Below are positions 17,040 through 25,087 of a stretch of DNA of 57,468 nt, piece by piece (the first letter of the stretch is position 1; each line of letters begins with the position of its first letter). The notes under the pieces are model-generated. The model was not told the origin of the DNA, searched no databases, and was given only the letters and a program-made list of their open reading frames with translations. Source of the DNA: Planktothrix sp. PCC 11201. GTDB lineage: Bacteria > Cyanobacteriota > Cyanobacteriia > Cyanobacteriales > Microcoleaceae. A program made the translations under genes and the position numbers. Location: NCBI RefSeq assembly GCF_900009135.1, contig NZ_LT797701.1, forward strand, positions 159,075-216,542, in the 5' to 3' direction.

Positions 17040-17303
17040 ATGGTACAAGCCTTACAACTCCAAACCGAATTTCTGGCTAACCCTCAAACCCTCTCCCCTC
17101 AGCTTAATGCCGACTTAATTAGGGTGGCTAAACAGATCTATCATGCCTATGTAGAAGTCCACGCCCAACGAATGCGGCGGCCATCGGGGGTAGCCATCAA
17201 TCCTAGCAATCATCGTAGTTGCTTATTATTTTCCGGTCAACCGATTTTGCTCCCCGGGGAATATTTTATCCCCTTTGAACAGATTGAAGCCGATTTGTTT
17301 TAA
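17040..17303 (+). CDS. Small conserved hypothetical protein
   Basis: The 87-residue soluble protein has a helical N-terminal half (LNADLIRVAKQIYHAYVEVHAQRMRR) and a C-terminal half with short strands (CLLFSGQPILLPGEYFIPFEQ). No catalytic motif is visible. It lies 28 bases upstream of pilD and is probably co-transcribed with it, which might suggest a link to pilus assembly, but that is inference from position alone. I do not recognise the family. Confidence 0.65.
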   Translation: MVQALQLQTEFLANPQTLSPQLNADLIRVAKQIYHAYVEVHAQRMRRPSGVAINPSNHRSCLLFSGQPILLPGEYFIPFEQIEADLF

Positions 17304-17331
17304 CCACCCAAGTCAGAAATCAAGATCAAGC

Positions 17332-18135
17332 ATGAATATCATACTGAGTTTACCTGCCTATTTAATTGTGTTTGCCCTGGGAGCATCGATAGGCAGTTTT
17401 CTCAACGTCGTGATTTATCGAATTCCGGCGGGTTTATCCATACTGCATCCCCCCTCTCGCTGTCCCCACTGTTTAACCCGGTTGAGCCCCTCAGAAAATA
17501 TTCCCGTTTTCGGTTGGCTATGGTTACGGGGACGTTGTAAACATTGCCATGCACCGATTTCGAGCCGCTATCCGATTGTAGAAGCGACTACGGGACTTTT
17601 ATTTTTAGTCATATTTTTGAGCTTTTCCACCCTTCCCCAGATCTTTGGGTATTGGGTATTATTCAGTTGGTTAATTGCCCTATCCCTGATTGACTTAGAT
17701 ACCTATACCCTGCCGAATGTTCTCACCCAGTCGGGGTTAGTCCTGGGTTTGGGATTTCAACTCAGCCAGTCCCCATCCCCCAGTTACGGGTTAATCACGG
17801 GGATCATTGGGGCGGTTCTGGGTTTATGGTTATTTGACATCATATCCTTTGTGGCAACCCTGGTCATAGGACAAACGGCCATGGGAGCCGGAGATAGTAA
17901 ACTAGCAGCGATGATGGGGGCTTGGCTAGGGTGGAAATATTTACTCGTAGCCGGATTTATAGCCTGCTTATTCGGGGCTGTGGTGGGAGGAGGAGCGATC
18001 GCATTCGGTTTGATCAGTCGCCGTCAACCCATCCCCTTCGGCCCCTTTCTCGCCCTGGGTGCGACTATTACGGCCCTCTGGGGGCCTCAAATCCTCTCCA
18101 CCTATCTGGGTCTATTTTTTCCCCTTGTCAATTGA
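17332..18135 (+). CDS. pilD: Type IV prepilin peptidase / N-methyltransferase (PilD)
   Basis: This inner-membrane aspartic protease cleaves and methylates type IV prepilins. From the ATG at 17332 it has 267 residues. The cytoplasmic zinc-binding loop is complete: Cys44 and Cys47 (CPHC), Cys69 and Cys72 (CKHC). The catalytic aspartates are in LIDLDTYTLPN (121/123) and GAGDSK (188). There are about eight membrane helices, and the family opening ASIGSFLNVVIYRIP is present. The frame continues upstream to 17275 but that extension overlaps the preceding gene and lacks support. Planktonic and gliding filamentous cyanobacteria use these pili in motility. The DUF2007 gene follows after six bases. Confidence 0.95.
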   Translation: MNIILSLPAYLIVFALGASIGSFLNVVIYRIPAGLSILHPPSRCPHCLTRLSPSENIPVFGWLWLRGRCKHCHAPISSRYPIVEATTGLLFLVIFLSFSTLPQIFGYWVLFSWLIALSLIDLDTYTLPNVLTQSGLVLGLGFQLSQSPSPSYGLITGIIGAVLGLWLFDIISFVATLVIGQTAMGAGDSKLAAMMGAWLGWKYLLVAGFIACLFGAVVGGGAIAFGLISRRQPIPFGPFLALGATITALWGPQILSTYLGLFFPLVN

Positions 18136-18141
18136 AATACC

Positions 18142-18363
18142 ATGTCTTGGATCACCATTCAAACAACGGCTCTGCGATGGGAAGCCGAATTAATGCAGCA
18201 AGTCCTAGAAGCCCAGGATATTCCCACCCGGGTGATTGGCTTAGGGGTATGTTCTTCCCTGGGGATGGGCAGCCCGGTAGGGCTACAAGTCCCCCTAGCC
18301 CATCGATGGGAGGCATTACTCCTATTAAGTCCCATCGATGAAGAATTAGAATCCGTAGATTAA
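18142..18363 (+). CDS. DUF2007-family small protein
   Basis: The 73-residue protein matches the pattern of the DUF2007 (putative signal-transducing) family: an opening strand WITIQTTALRWEAELMQQVLEAQDIPTR, then a middle loop, then VGLQVPLAHRWEALLLL. The fold is probably ferredoxin-like. Only six bases separate it from pilD, so the two are very likely co-transcribed. The molecular role is not known. Confidence 0.75.
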   Translation: MSWITIQTTALRWEAELMQQVLEAQDIPTRVIGLGVCSSLGMGSPVGLQVPLAHRWEALLLLSPIDEELESVD

Positions 18364-18498
18364 ACGTTAAGACTTGCTATCTATCGTTCTATCATGGTAT
18401 AGATTTTGAATTTAATCCTGGGGCGAACGGAAATCCCCCAATTTCCCAAGGCCTCGCAGTCTTAAAATTAGAAACAGCAAAAGTCAAAACAATTTTTA

Positions 18499-19461
18499 AT
18501 GTCCCTATTTGATTGGTTCGCAAATCGGCGCAAATTATTACCGAGCAATCCTGAACCCCAGGAACGGGAAATTGCTGATGGGCTATGGGTTAAGTGCGAA
18601 AAGTGCAATGCTTTAACTTATGCCAAAGACCTACAAGCCAATAATAAGGTTTGTTTAGAATGCGGTCATCATTTCATGGTCAATAGCGACGAGCGAATTG
18701 GGCAATTGATTGATCCGAATACCTGGATGGCCTTAGATGCCGAAATGTATGCGGTTGATCCCCTAAAATTCCGCGATCGCAAATCCTACAGTGACCGACT
18801 GCGAGAAACCCGGGAAAAAACCGGATTATCCGATGCGGTACAAACTGGAATTGGGTTACTCGAAGGTGAACCCGTAGCCCTGGGAGTCATGGACTTCCGG
18901 TTTATGGGCGGCAGTATGGGTTCAGTGGTTGGGGAAAAACTCACCCGACTGATTGAACATGGCACTAATGAAAACTACCCTGTGGTGATTATTTGTGCCT
19001 CTGGAGGCGCGAGGATGCAGGAGGGAATGTTAAGTCTGATGCAGATGGCGAAAATCTCCGCCGCCTTGCACCGCCACCGCAAATCCCGACTGCTGTATAT
19101 TCCCGTCCTCACCCATCCCACCACCGGCGGGGTGACCGCTAGTTTTGCCATGTTAGGGGATATGATTTTAGCCGAGCCGAAAGCAACTATTGGTTTTGCC
19201 GGAAGACGGGTCATTGAACAAACCCTAAGAGAGAAGTTACCCGATGACTTCCAAACCTCAGAATACCTATTGAATTATGGGTTTGTGGACGCTATTGTTC
19301 CCCGTACCCAACTCAAAAAAACCCTGGCCCAATTGATTCGTCTGCATCGTCTTCCCCAAACGTCTGGGCCTTTATCCCATACGGCTGAAGTTATCCCCCT
19401 AACTTCGGGTCATGCACCCGTAGATTTATCTCAGGGTGTCTCACCCTCTAAGTCTGTCTAG
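18499..19461 (+). CDS. accD: Acetyl-CoA carboxylase carboxyltransferase subunit beta
   Basis: AccD with AccA transfers the carboxyl group from carboxybiotin to acetyl-CoA, producing malonyl-CoA for fatty acid synthesis. The 320-residue protein has the N-terminal zinc finger (Cys33, Cys36, Cys52, Cys55), the crotonase-type core with [21 protein letters not shown] and [17 protein letters not shown], and the oxyanion-hole glycines. The tail after about residue 295 is variable and short. It lies 135 bases after the DUF2007 gene, possibly with its own promoter. The TnpB element has inserted about 75 bases after the stop. Confidence 0.97.
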   Translation: MSLFDWFANRRKLLPSNPEPQEREIADGLWVKCEKCNALTYAKDLQANNKVCLECGHHFMVNSDERIGQLIDPNTWMALDAEMYAVDPLKFRDRKSYSDRLRETREKTGLSDAVQTGIGLLEGEPVALGVMDFRFMGGSMGSVVGEKLTRLIEHGTNENYPVVIICASGGARMQEGMLSLMQMAKISAALHRHRKSRLLYIPVLTHPTTGGVTASFAMLGDMILAEPKATIGFAGRRVIEQTLREKLPDDFQTSEYLLNYGFVDAIVPRTQLKKTLAQLIRLHRLPQTSGPLSHTAEVIPLTSGHAPVDLSQGVSPSKSV

Positions 19462-19544
19462 CGGCAACTGTTGATCGGTGTTCCGTGGCGATCGCGATCA
19501 AATTGTTGGTTTTCATAAGATACCAAAGGTTCCTTTGACATCCA

Positions 19545-19566
19545 CCCCGCCGTAAAACAGGCGGGG
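19545..19566 (-). ncRNA. Right-end hairpin, probable part of the TnpB omega RNA
   Basis: The 7-bp GC-rich stem CCCCGCC/GGCGGGG encloses an 8-base loop. In characterised TnpB systems the omega RNA covers the 3' end of tnpB and the right end, with the guide taken from the DNA just outside the element. Here the guide would lie below about 19537. That role is inferred from the family. Confidence 0.45.
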
Positions 19567-19618
19567 ATTCCATCTATTTCAACAAATCAACCCTTCGACC
19601 GTTCGACTGGCTCACGGC

Positions 19619-20854
19619 TCAGGAGACAACTGCTGAAATTCTGGACGGGTTGACGCTTCGCCGAGATGTGCTTTCTTTGCAGAAAGTCTTACCTTCTCTC
19701 CACGTCCGTTTAGAGTCTCCGTGCATCCCTCCGGCGACTAAAATATTAATTGCAGCGTTAATATCTCGATCATGAAAAGTGCCGCAATTCAAACAAATCC
19801 ACTCTCTAACATTTAGCTCTTTTTTGCCACCTTTAAAACCACAACAAGAGCAAGTTTGAGAAGTAGGAATCCATCTATCAATCACTCGAAAATCCCGCCC
19901 GTACATGACTGATTTAGCTTCTAACATAGTTCTAAAACTACGCCAACCTAAATCGCTAATAGCACGGGATAGTTTTCGGTTCTTAATCATCCCTGACACA
20001 TTCAAATCTTCTAAGACTATTGTTTGATTTTCACGAATAATCTTAGTTGACAGTTTATGTAAAAAATCATTCCTGGTATCAGAAATTTTAGCATGAAGTT
20101 TAGCTAGTTTCTTTCTAGCAACTTCCCTCCTTTTACTGCTACTTCGACTCCGCTCAGTACAGGCCTTCTGTTTCCTTGACAAATTACGCTGTAATCTCCT
20201 TAAACGCTTTAACTGTTTTTTTAAAGGTTTAGGTGATTTAACTTTTTTACCGTTACTTAGTGTAGCAAAATCAGTGATTCCTAAATCAATTCCTACGGAA
20301 TTTTGATTTTCAGGTAATTGTTGAGGATTAAACTCAACTACAAAGCTAACAAAGTATCGATCAGCACTATCTTTAATTAGGGTAGAACTAGAAGGGGCTG
20401 CGGGTAATTCTCTACTCCAAATCACTTTGATATCACCTATTTTAGCTAGGTGAATGTAATCAGAATTAGGATAGAGTTTAAAACCGTTATCCATAAATCT
20501 AGCTGATTGCTTAGATTTACGTTTCTTGAATTTAGGAGGTTTAACTTTTTTACCTTTTCTTTGCCCTTTACAGGATTTAAAAAAATTTGAATAAGCCTGC
20601 TCTAAATCTCTTAAAGACTGCTGCAAGGGAATAGAGGAAACTTCTGTTAACCATTGCTTTTCCTCGGTTTTCTTGAGTTCTGTAAGTCTTTTAGAAAGTT
20701 CATTACTAGAAGGTTTTTTGTTTCCGTTTTGATACTCTTGTTGGCAATATGCTAAGGCATCGTTAAAAACCACCCGACAGCAACCGAACAATTGGGATAT
20801 CAGGCCCTTTTGTTGGTCAGTTGGGTAGATTCTGTACCGATACCTGACTTTCAT
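19619..20854 (-). CDS. tnpB: TnpB, RNA-guided nuclease of an IS200/IS605-type element
   Basis: The 411-residue protein has an N-terminal helix-turn-helix-like region (YRYRIYPTDQQKGLISQLFG), a wedge region, and a RuvC domain with Asp in VGIDLGITDFA, Glu in IVLEDLNVSGM and Asp in HDRDINAAINI. The CSCCG and CLNCG pairs form the zinc ribbon. All catalytic positions are present, so it may be active. An eight-residue segment, ACTERSRS, interrupts the basic stretch after SRKQK; it is encoded by the dispersed repeat TACTGAGCGGAGTCGAAG (about 20141-20160). The C-terminal tail after the zinc ribbon is normal. Confidence 0.92.
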   Translation of the reverse strand: MKVRYRYRIYPTDQQKGLISQLFGCCRVVFNDALAYCQQEYQNGNKKPSSNELSKRLTELKKTEEKQWLTEVSSIPLQQSLRDLEQAYSNFFKSCKGQRKGKKVKPPKFKKRKSKQSARFMDNGFKLYPNSDYIHLAKIGDIKVIWSRELPAAPSSSTLIKDSADRYFVSFVVEFNPQQLPENQNSVGIDLGITDFATLSNGKKVKSPKPLKKQLKRLRRLQRNLSRKQKACTERSRSSSKRREVARKKLAKLHAKISDTRNDFLHKLSTKIIRENQTIVLEDLNVSGMIKNRKLSRAISDLGWRSFRTMLEAKSVMYGRDFRVIDRWIPTSQTCSCCGFKGGKKELNVREWICLNCGTFHDRDINAAINILVAGGMHGDSKRTWREGKTFCKESTSRRSVNPSRISAVVS

Positions 20855-20908
20855 TGTTTTTGTTGCTCACGATCACTTCTTTAGTATACTCTAAAATAGA
20901 ATAAAAAG

Positions 20909-20937
20909 CCGTCGTAGAAAGACGGGGTTTTAAACCC
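20909..20937. other. Left-end hairpin of the TnpB element
   Basis: CCGTC (20909-20913) pairs with GACGG (20921-20925) over a 7-base loop, followed by the near-perfect palindrome GGGTTTTAAACCC. Its position upstream of tnpB on the element strand fits the left end of an IS605-type element. The target-adjacent motif would be immediately above this position, but the exact boundary is not resolvable by reading. Confidence 0.5.
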
Positions 20938-20983
20938 ATTTTTCTGATAATTTTTGATCAAGACCTATTGTTTAAACAGACCT

Positions 20984-21172
20984 ATGGGTTTTGCCGACCT
21001 GTCCATCACAGAAATAGCAGAGGACTACAATCTCCCCGTTGAGGCTGTACTCCAACTGTGTGACCAATTGGGAATTGACTATCAACATTCTCAAACCCGT
21101 TTAGCCCTGGAGGATGCCAAGGCTTTGATGTCTAAAATCACAGCCCAACGTCAGTCCCCAGAGTCCCAATAG
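20984..21172 (+). CDS. Small protein with IF2-N-like helical domain
   Basis: From the ATG at 20984 the protein has 62 residues: MGFADLSITEIAEDYNLPVE, then AVLQLCDQLGIDY and LALEDAKALMSK. The pattern of a short helix, a variable loop and a second helix resembles the N-terminal domain of translation initiation factor 2. Small stand-alone proteins of this kind occur near psbV in cyanobacteria as far as I recall. A TTG at 20954 would extend the frame by ten residues without support. The TnpB element inserted just upstream may have separated it from its natural promoter. Function unknown. Confidence 0.65.
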   Translation: MGFADLSITEIAEDYNLPVEAVLQLCDQLGIDYQHSQTRLALEDAKALMSKITAQRQSPESQ

Positions 21173-21380
21173 TTCAATCACCGGTTAACCCTCTGTGAAA
21201 TTATATTTCGGAAACGGTGAAAAGTGGTAAATAACAATAGACGATTGACAAATGCCGATCAGCTAATCACTGGGTTCAGGGACATTCAATACCTGAACCA
21301 AAACTAAACTAACTTCTGTTCGCGGATCAAGCCAAGACTGGATTTAGCTTTTAATCACTAACTTAGTCATAAGGAGAACT

Positions 21381-21872
21381 ATGCTAAAAAGATACTTTTG
21401 GCTGGCAATAGCCACTGTATTTTTCACCTTTCAACTGTTTGTCACTAATGCCAATGCGGTAGACTTGACCCAAGAACTTCGGACTTTGCCCCTAAATGAC
21501 CAGGGCCAAACCGTTGTTCTAAGTGAAAAACAACTGAAGAAGGGCAAAAACCTATTTAATAAGGCCTGCGCTTCCTGTCACGCTTTAGGGATGACCAAAA
21601 CCAATCCTGATATTAACCTCAGTCCTGCAACCTTAGCCGGGGCATCCCCTTCCCGCGATAATATTGTCGCCCTGATCGACTTTATCAAAAATCCCACGAC
21701 CTATGATGGGCTGGAAGAAATTTCTGAAACCCACCCCAGTACCAAGAGTTCAGATATTTTCGTTGTCATGCGAAATCTGACGGAAGATGATTTATATAAT
21801 CTGGCTGGATATCTATTATTAGAACCCAAAGTTCGTCCTGAACAATGGGGTGGTGGTAAATACCTGCGCTAA
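21381..21872 (+). CDS. psbV: Cytochrome c550 (PsbV), photosystem II extrinsic subunit
   Basis: PsbV stabilises the oxygen-evolving Mn cluster on the lumenal side. The 163-residue precursor has a signal peptide cleaved after NANA (26), giving a 137-residue mature protein. The haem is attached at Cys63 and Cys66 with His67 as axial ligand (CASCH). The second axial ligand is His118 in ETHPS. These are mature positions 41 and 92, as expected for low-potential bis-His cytochrome c550. The mature N-terminus VDLTQELRTLPLND and the C-terminal GGGKYLR are conserved. AAGGAG precedes the ATG closely. PsbU, its structural partner, lies at 38529. Confidence 0.97.
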   Translation: MLKRYFWLAIATVFFTFQLFVTNANAVDLTQELRTLPLNDQGQTVVLSEKQLKKGKNLFNKACASCHALGMTKTNPDINLSPATLAGASPSRDNIVALIDFIKNPTTYDGLEEISETHPSTKSSDIFVVMRNLTEDDLYNLAGYLLLEPKVRPEQWGGGKYLR

Positions 21873-22106
21873 CATCAGTTAATCGTTGACAGTTTTAGAC
21901 TTTAGGTTTTAGGTTAGGGATGATTTTAAGGTTTTAGCTATCTCTATAACAGGTGGCGCAACTCAAGCAAAATTATCTTAAATTTAAAATCTAAAGTCTA
22001 AAGTTTTAAGGGACTATAACTATAGAAATCCCGTGCACCGCCTGTAGGAAAAAAACTTGAAGTTTTTTGTTTTCCTCCCCATTCCGGTGCTATATATAAA
22101 AAAAAC

Positions 22107-22165
22107 TGTAGGGGCGGGTTCACCTAAATTTTAGCCAATAACAATTAACCGAAATAAACCCGCCC
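22107..22165. repeat. GGGCGGGTT-family repeat, copy 3
   Basis: The element opens TGTAGGGGCGGGTTCACC and closes AAATAAACCCGCCC. The next copy begins 27 bases later, so the pair may be one larger nested palindrome whose outer ends are TGTAGGGGCGGGTT and AACCCGCGCCCCTACA. Confidence 0.65.
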
Positions 22166-22191
22166 AACCCCACAGTTAAATTTTGGTAAAA

Positions 22192-22255
22192 TTGGGCGGG
22201 TTTATAGATGTTTTGGTTAGGTGCATTGAGATTTAGGCGAACCCGCGCCCCTACA
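22192..22255. repeat. GGGCGGGTT-family repeat, copy 4
   Basis: The element opens TTGGGCGGGTTTATAG and closes GAACCCGCGCCCCTACA. The centre has GGTTAGGTGCATTGAG. See copy 3 for the paired arrangement. Confidence 0.65.
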
Positions 22256-22357
22256 AAAATATAAAGACATTTGGGCAGTCTCTTGTTAGTTTGATTACTA
22301 ACAAAAAACCACCCAAAATTAATGATTAATTCAAGAATTAAAGTAACTGGACTCTAA

Positions 22358-22771
22358 TTATTTTTTCAGAACAATTTCACCGGTCATACCCGCGCCACGG
22401 TGGGGTTCACAGTAGTAGGAATAGACACCAGCAGGCATATCATCGGTGAAGGCAACTTCAAAGGACTCACCCGGTTTTTGAAGTAATGCTTTATGGGAAA
22501 GTTTCACCGCCACATCTGCATCGGGAGATTTGGATTTATCAAAAACTGCATTATGGGGAGGGAGTTTGTTATTGACAAATTTAACAACATCACCCGGTTT
22601 GACTTCTACTTTGCTCGGATCAAATTTTAACATCCCCGAATCAGCACCCATTTTAACAGTAAAGGTTTCTGCGGAGGCTTGACCCACACCAAAAACAAAG
22701 GTGCTAATCATTAAAAAGGCCACAGACAAAACTAGGGCGACCCGCTTGGACACTGAAACCATCTGATTCAT
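22358..22771 (-). CDS. petE: Plastocyanin
   Basis: This blue copper protein carries electrons from cytochrome b6f to photosystem I in the thylakoid lumen. The 137-residue precursor has a Sec-type signal peptide ending ASA (34), giving a mature protein of 103 residues that starts [14 protein letters not shown]. Copper ligands are His73 (PPHNAVFD), Cys121, His124 and Met129 ([10 protein letters not shown]). GAGG lies six bases before the ATG. It is convergent with psbV and divergent from the small Trp-rich gene at 22930. In many cyanobacteria petE is induced by copper; the palindrome at 22831 is a possible control site. Confidence 0.97.
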   Translation of the reverse strand: MNQMVSVSKRVALVLSVAFLMISTFVFGVGQASAETFTVKMGADSGMLKFDPSKVEVKPGDVVKFVNNKLPPHNAVFDKSKSPDADVAVKLSHKALLQKPGESFEVAFTDDMPAGVYSYYCEPHRGAGMTGEIVLKK

Positions 22772-22830
22772 AACTTGCCTCTAAAAAATATAACTTTCTA
22801 AGCGTTAAGGAACATCCTACCATAAACTAT

Positions 22831-22841
22831 GACAACCTGTC
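22831..22841. promoter_or_regulatory. Palindrome GACAACCTGTC upstream of petE
   Basis: GACA-ACC-TGTC is an interrupted palindrome 60 bases before the petE ATG, in the 158-base divergent spacer with the gene at 22930. It resembles the general shape of copper-linked BlaI/CopY-type operators, but the arm sequence does not exactly match a site I know. Low confidence. Confidence 0.3.
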
Positions 22842-22929
22842 GTATTGAAAAACAACCTTGGCAAGTGGGCAAAAAATCTGTCACAATCTTTAACAATTAC
22901 TGTTATCGTCCCGTGCCCCAATCTCAACA

Positions 22930-23178
22930 ATGGCAAAAAAGCAAAAATTCCCCTATCTATTAGGGTCTAAATGGACAGCAAATCAAAAAACCTGGGGTTG
23001 GAGGCATTTCCAAGTCGCAAACCGCAAAAATCAAGGCAAATGGGTATTTGCCGAAATGGTGGCATCCTGTGACCCCAAGGTGAGATTTTGGTTAAATGCC
23101 CAACAACTTCAAGACCGGGCTTTATGGCAACCCGGATGGCAGTCTACCCAGGAATTAGAAGACCTTGAATCACTTTAA
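22930..23178 (+). CDS. Small Trp-rich protein (TIGR02450 type)
   Basis: The 82-residue protein matches the pattern of a small Trp-rich family widespread in cyanobacteria and proteobacteria: KFPYLLGSKWTANQKTWGWRHFQV, then WVFAEMVASCDP, then WQPGWQ. No catalytic role is known. Its 3' end overlaps the next frame by 14 bases, which suggests translational coupling. It is divergent from petE. Confidence 0.75.
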   Translation: MAKKQKFPYLLGSKWTANQKTWGWRHFQVANRKNQGKWVFAEMVASCDPKVRFWLNAQQLQDRALWQPGWQSTQELEDLESL

Positions 23179-23800
23179 ATCCACCCCTTCCCCCCAACTT
23201 CAGGCGACCCTTGAGCTTTTGCAACAAGCGACCCAAAACCTGCAAGACCTGTTACAAAACCCGGTTTCCCAAGACCATCACCATGAGGTGATTAACCAGA
23301 TTGAAAGTCAATTAAATCAGGCATTAATTAGCTTAAAAACAACGGACAATCCCCCGAATTTAGATCATATTCCTCCCGAGATTTTAAAACAAATAGAAAG
23401 TTTAGAAATTCCCTGGGAAAGTCTGGATATTCAGAGGGCTTTGTCTAACCATCATTTGAGTCAAATTATCGGAATTATCACCGAAATTAATAATAAATCG
23501 GAACAAATTAGAAACAGAAAAGACTATTTTCTAGCCCGTCTTCCCCAAATTCCCATCGAAAAATTAGGCCCTAGGGTTCCTGTTGTGACGGCGGCGGATT
23601 TTTTACCCGATTATCAACCTTTACCCCCAGATAAAAAAGAAGAATTAAAAGCTAAATATCATATTGATCACCTGATTCAAAAACGCCAACAATCTCGTTC
23701 TTCTTTATTTGAAAGAATTAAACAAGCTGAAAAAATGATTGCGCCTCAAGTACAACCTTTAGAAAACAATCCAGATTTTGAAGATGATTTGCCTTTTTAA
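23165..23800 (+). CDS. Coiled-coil-rich hypothetical protein
   Basis: The 211-residue soluble protein is rich in Gln, Leu and Glu in its first 70 residues (LQATLELLQQATQNLQDLLQ), consistent with a coiled coil. It then has a proline-containing middle (PIEKLGPRVPVVTAADFLPDY) and an acidic tail (NNPDFEDDLPF). The TTG at 23165 is the only plausible start, as no internal Met appears before about residue 190. It overlaps the preceding gene by 14 bases, and they are likely to be translated from one message. I do not recognise the family. Confidence 0.7.
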   Translation: MNHFKSTPSPQLQATLELLQQATQNLQDLLQNPVSQDHHHEVINQIESQLNQALISLKTTDNPPNLDHIPPEILKQIESLEIPWESLDIQRALSNHHLSQIIGIITEINNKSEQIRNRKDYFLARLPQIPIEKLGPRVPVVTAADFLPDYQPLPPDKKEELKAKYHIDHLIQKRQQSRSSLFERIKQAEKMIAPQVQPLENNPDFEDDLPF

Positions 23801-23848
23801 GAATTCAGGTTATAATAGAGCTATATCCTGATTTATAAAAGAGTGAAG

Positions 23849-24097
23849 ATGTCTAAGTCCGACCCTAAAAATCCCTCCAATTCCGCTCAGTCTGGAGATG
23901 GTTTAGAAATTGTTAGTATTAGTATCGATGAACTGCAAGCAAAAACTTCTAATTCCGAAAGTTTATCTCAGGATAAACTCGATCAAGTTGCGGAAAATAT
24001 TAATGCCAATTTGGAAAATAATCAAGATTCAAATTGGCAAGTTAAAAATAGTTGGGATGAAACGAGAATCCAGGTTAATTTAGATTTAAAAAACTAA
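23849..24097 (+). CDS. Small acidic hypothetical protein
   Basis: From the ATG at 23849 the protein has 82 residues. It is hydrophilic and rich in Ser, Asn, Asp and Gln (SKSDPKNPSNSAQSGDGLEIVSISIDELQ), ending in alternating strand-like residues (WDETRIQVNLDLKN). No domain, signal peptide or membrane segment is visible. The GTG at 23843 adds two residues and is less likely. It follows the previous gene by 48 bases and may belong to the same message. Confidence 0.55.
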   Translation: MSKSDPKNPSNSAQSGDGLEIVSISIDELQAKTSNSESLSQDKLDQVAENINANLENNQDSNWQVKNSWDETRIQVNLDLKN

Positions 24098-24117
24098 TAA
24101 ACTTCTCAAAAACCCTG

Positions 24118-24147
24118 TGATTGCTTCGTTTCACCCGCAATGACAGA
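24118..24147. repeat. Short dispersed repeat of the GATTGCTTCG...CGCAATGACA type
   Basis: GATTGCTTCGTTTCACC and CGCAATGACAG form a sequence resembling a short repeat often seen between bacterial genes. It lies between two convergent genes. No coding capacity. Confidence 0.45.
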
Positions 24148-24229
24148 CTTACAAATTTTACCGCCTAAATCTAAATTTGGTATTAAATTATGGTAGTTAC
24201 CATAACACTTAGAATTACTGAATTTAGAT

Positions 24230-24907
24230 TTAACTCAAATTCAAAATTTCAAAATCCGATTGTCCGTAGGTCATATTCCGGTCAATAGCTGAGAGAATCC
24301 TATGATTGGCTACCTCTGAACATAAACAATCACAGACCAATTGAGCCACATCAGCCCGATGAATTGTTCCCGCTATCCGGTAATTTTCCGTTAATACGCC
24401 GTTTCCGGTGGCGGGTTCAGACTTCAGCCCCCCCGGACGAATAATCGTGTAATTCAGCCCACTATTAATTAAATGCTGTTCTGCTTTTTCCTTTTCCACC
24501 AAAACCGATTTTAAGGTTTCTAGGGCTTGGGGAGGCAGGGCTACCACACTTTCTCCACTGCCAATCGAAGATACAAGAATAAACTTCCCGACGCCAGCTT
24601 TCACCGCCGCGTCAATTAAATGTAGATTCCCTAAATAGTCCGCCCGCTCCCCATCTTTGGGTAAACCGCCAATGGTACTAATCACCGCCGAAATTGGTTC
24701 TGGGCCGAATATAGCCTGTTCAACGGCAGTTATATCCAGGGCATCCCCCATCACCACCCGCACCCCCAGGGCCTCCAATTCTGGGCGAGTATCCGGTGTT
24801 CTCAATAGGGCTTTGACGTTTATCTGTTGGTGGCGGAGGAATTTGACCACTTCTCGCCCGACACCGCGACTTGCACCCGCAACAAAAATATAAGATTCTG
24901 TGTTCAT
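24230..24907 (-). CDS. NAD(P)-binding atypical SDR-like protein
   Basis: From the ATG at 24907 the protein has 225 residues. Its N-terminus holds a Rossmann loop, VAGASRGVGREVVKFL, and it continues with ALLRTPDTRPELEALG, VVMGDALD, ISTIGG, FILVSSIGS and YTIIRPGGL. This set is typical of atypical short-chain dehydrogenases with an isoflavone-reductase or Ycf39-like arrangement. The SDR Tyr-x-x-x-Lys motif is not obvious, so catalysis is uncertain; many relatives bind NADPH or act as assembly factors. A TTG at 24910 adds one residue only. No operon partner is apparent. Confidence 0.85.
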   Translation of the reverse strand: MNTESYIFVAGASRGVGREVVKFLRHQQINVKALLRTPDTRPELEALGVRVVMGDALDITAVEQAIFGPEPISAVISTIGGLPKDGERADYLGNLHLIDAAVKAGVGKFILVSSIGSGESVVALPPQALETLKSVLVEKEKAEQHLINSGLNYTIIRPGGLKSEPATGNGVLTENYRIAGTIHRADVAQLVCDCLCSEVANHRILSAIDRNMTYGQSDFEILNLS

Positions 24908-25087
24908 CAATGTTAAGGTTTTAATAATTGGTACTTTCTATGTATTATAAAACTTTGTTGCCGTTCTCACTTTTTGAAGATAGTGAATTTTAAGTCTTCC
25001 CGTTTATTTCTATAAATCCATAAAAGCTACAATCCCCTTATATTATTAACCTTTCTACGATTAAGTCCCCTATTAACTGTCTTAGCC

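Larger units (their letters stand above)
19537..20940 (-). mobile_element. TnpB-only IS200/IS605 (IS1341-type) element
   Basis: The element consists of an intact tnpB flanked by subterminal hairpins: a right-end hairpin at 19545-19566 (CCCCGCC paired with GGCGGGG) and a left-end hairpin at 20909-20925 (CCGTC paired with GACGG), followed by GGGTTTTAAACCC. No tnpA is present, so it would need a transposase in trans. Boundaries are approximate, as IS605 elements make no target duplication. It lies between accD and the small gene at 20984. Confidence 0.75.
21873..22357. other. psbV-petE convergent intergenic region, repeats only
   Basis: The 485 bases hold AT-rich AAAGTCTAAAGTTTTAAG-type repeats, the two GGGCGGGTT-family elements (22107-22165 and 22192-22255), and an 8-bp hairpin TTGTTAGT/ACTAACAA (22283-22304) that could end either transcript, although no strong U-tract follows it. 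No gene is visible. Confidence 0.7.

Noticed and set aside
21381-21872. psbV as cytochrome c6
   Set aside because: The haem ligand pair at mature positions 41 and 92, and the mature length, fit c550; cytochrome c6 is shorter with a Met ligand.
22358-22771. petE as a cytochrome c6 or other small copper protein
   Set aside because: All four plastocyanin copper ligands and the usual mature length are present; no CxxCH motif.
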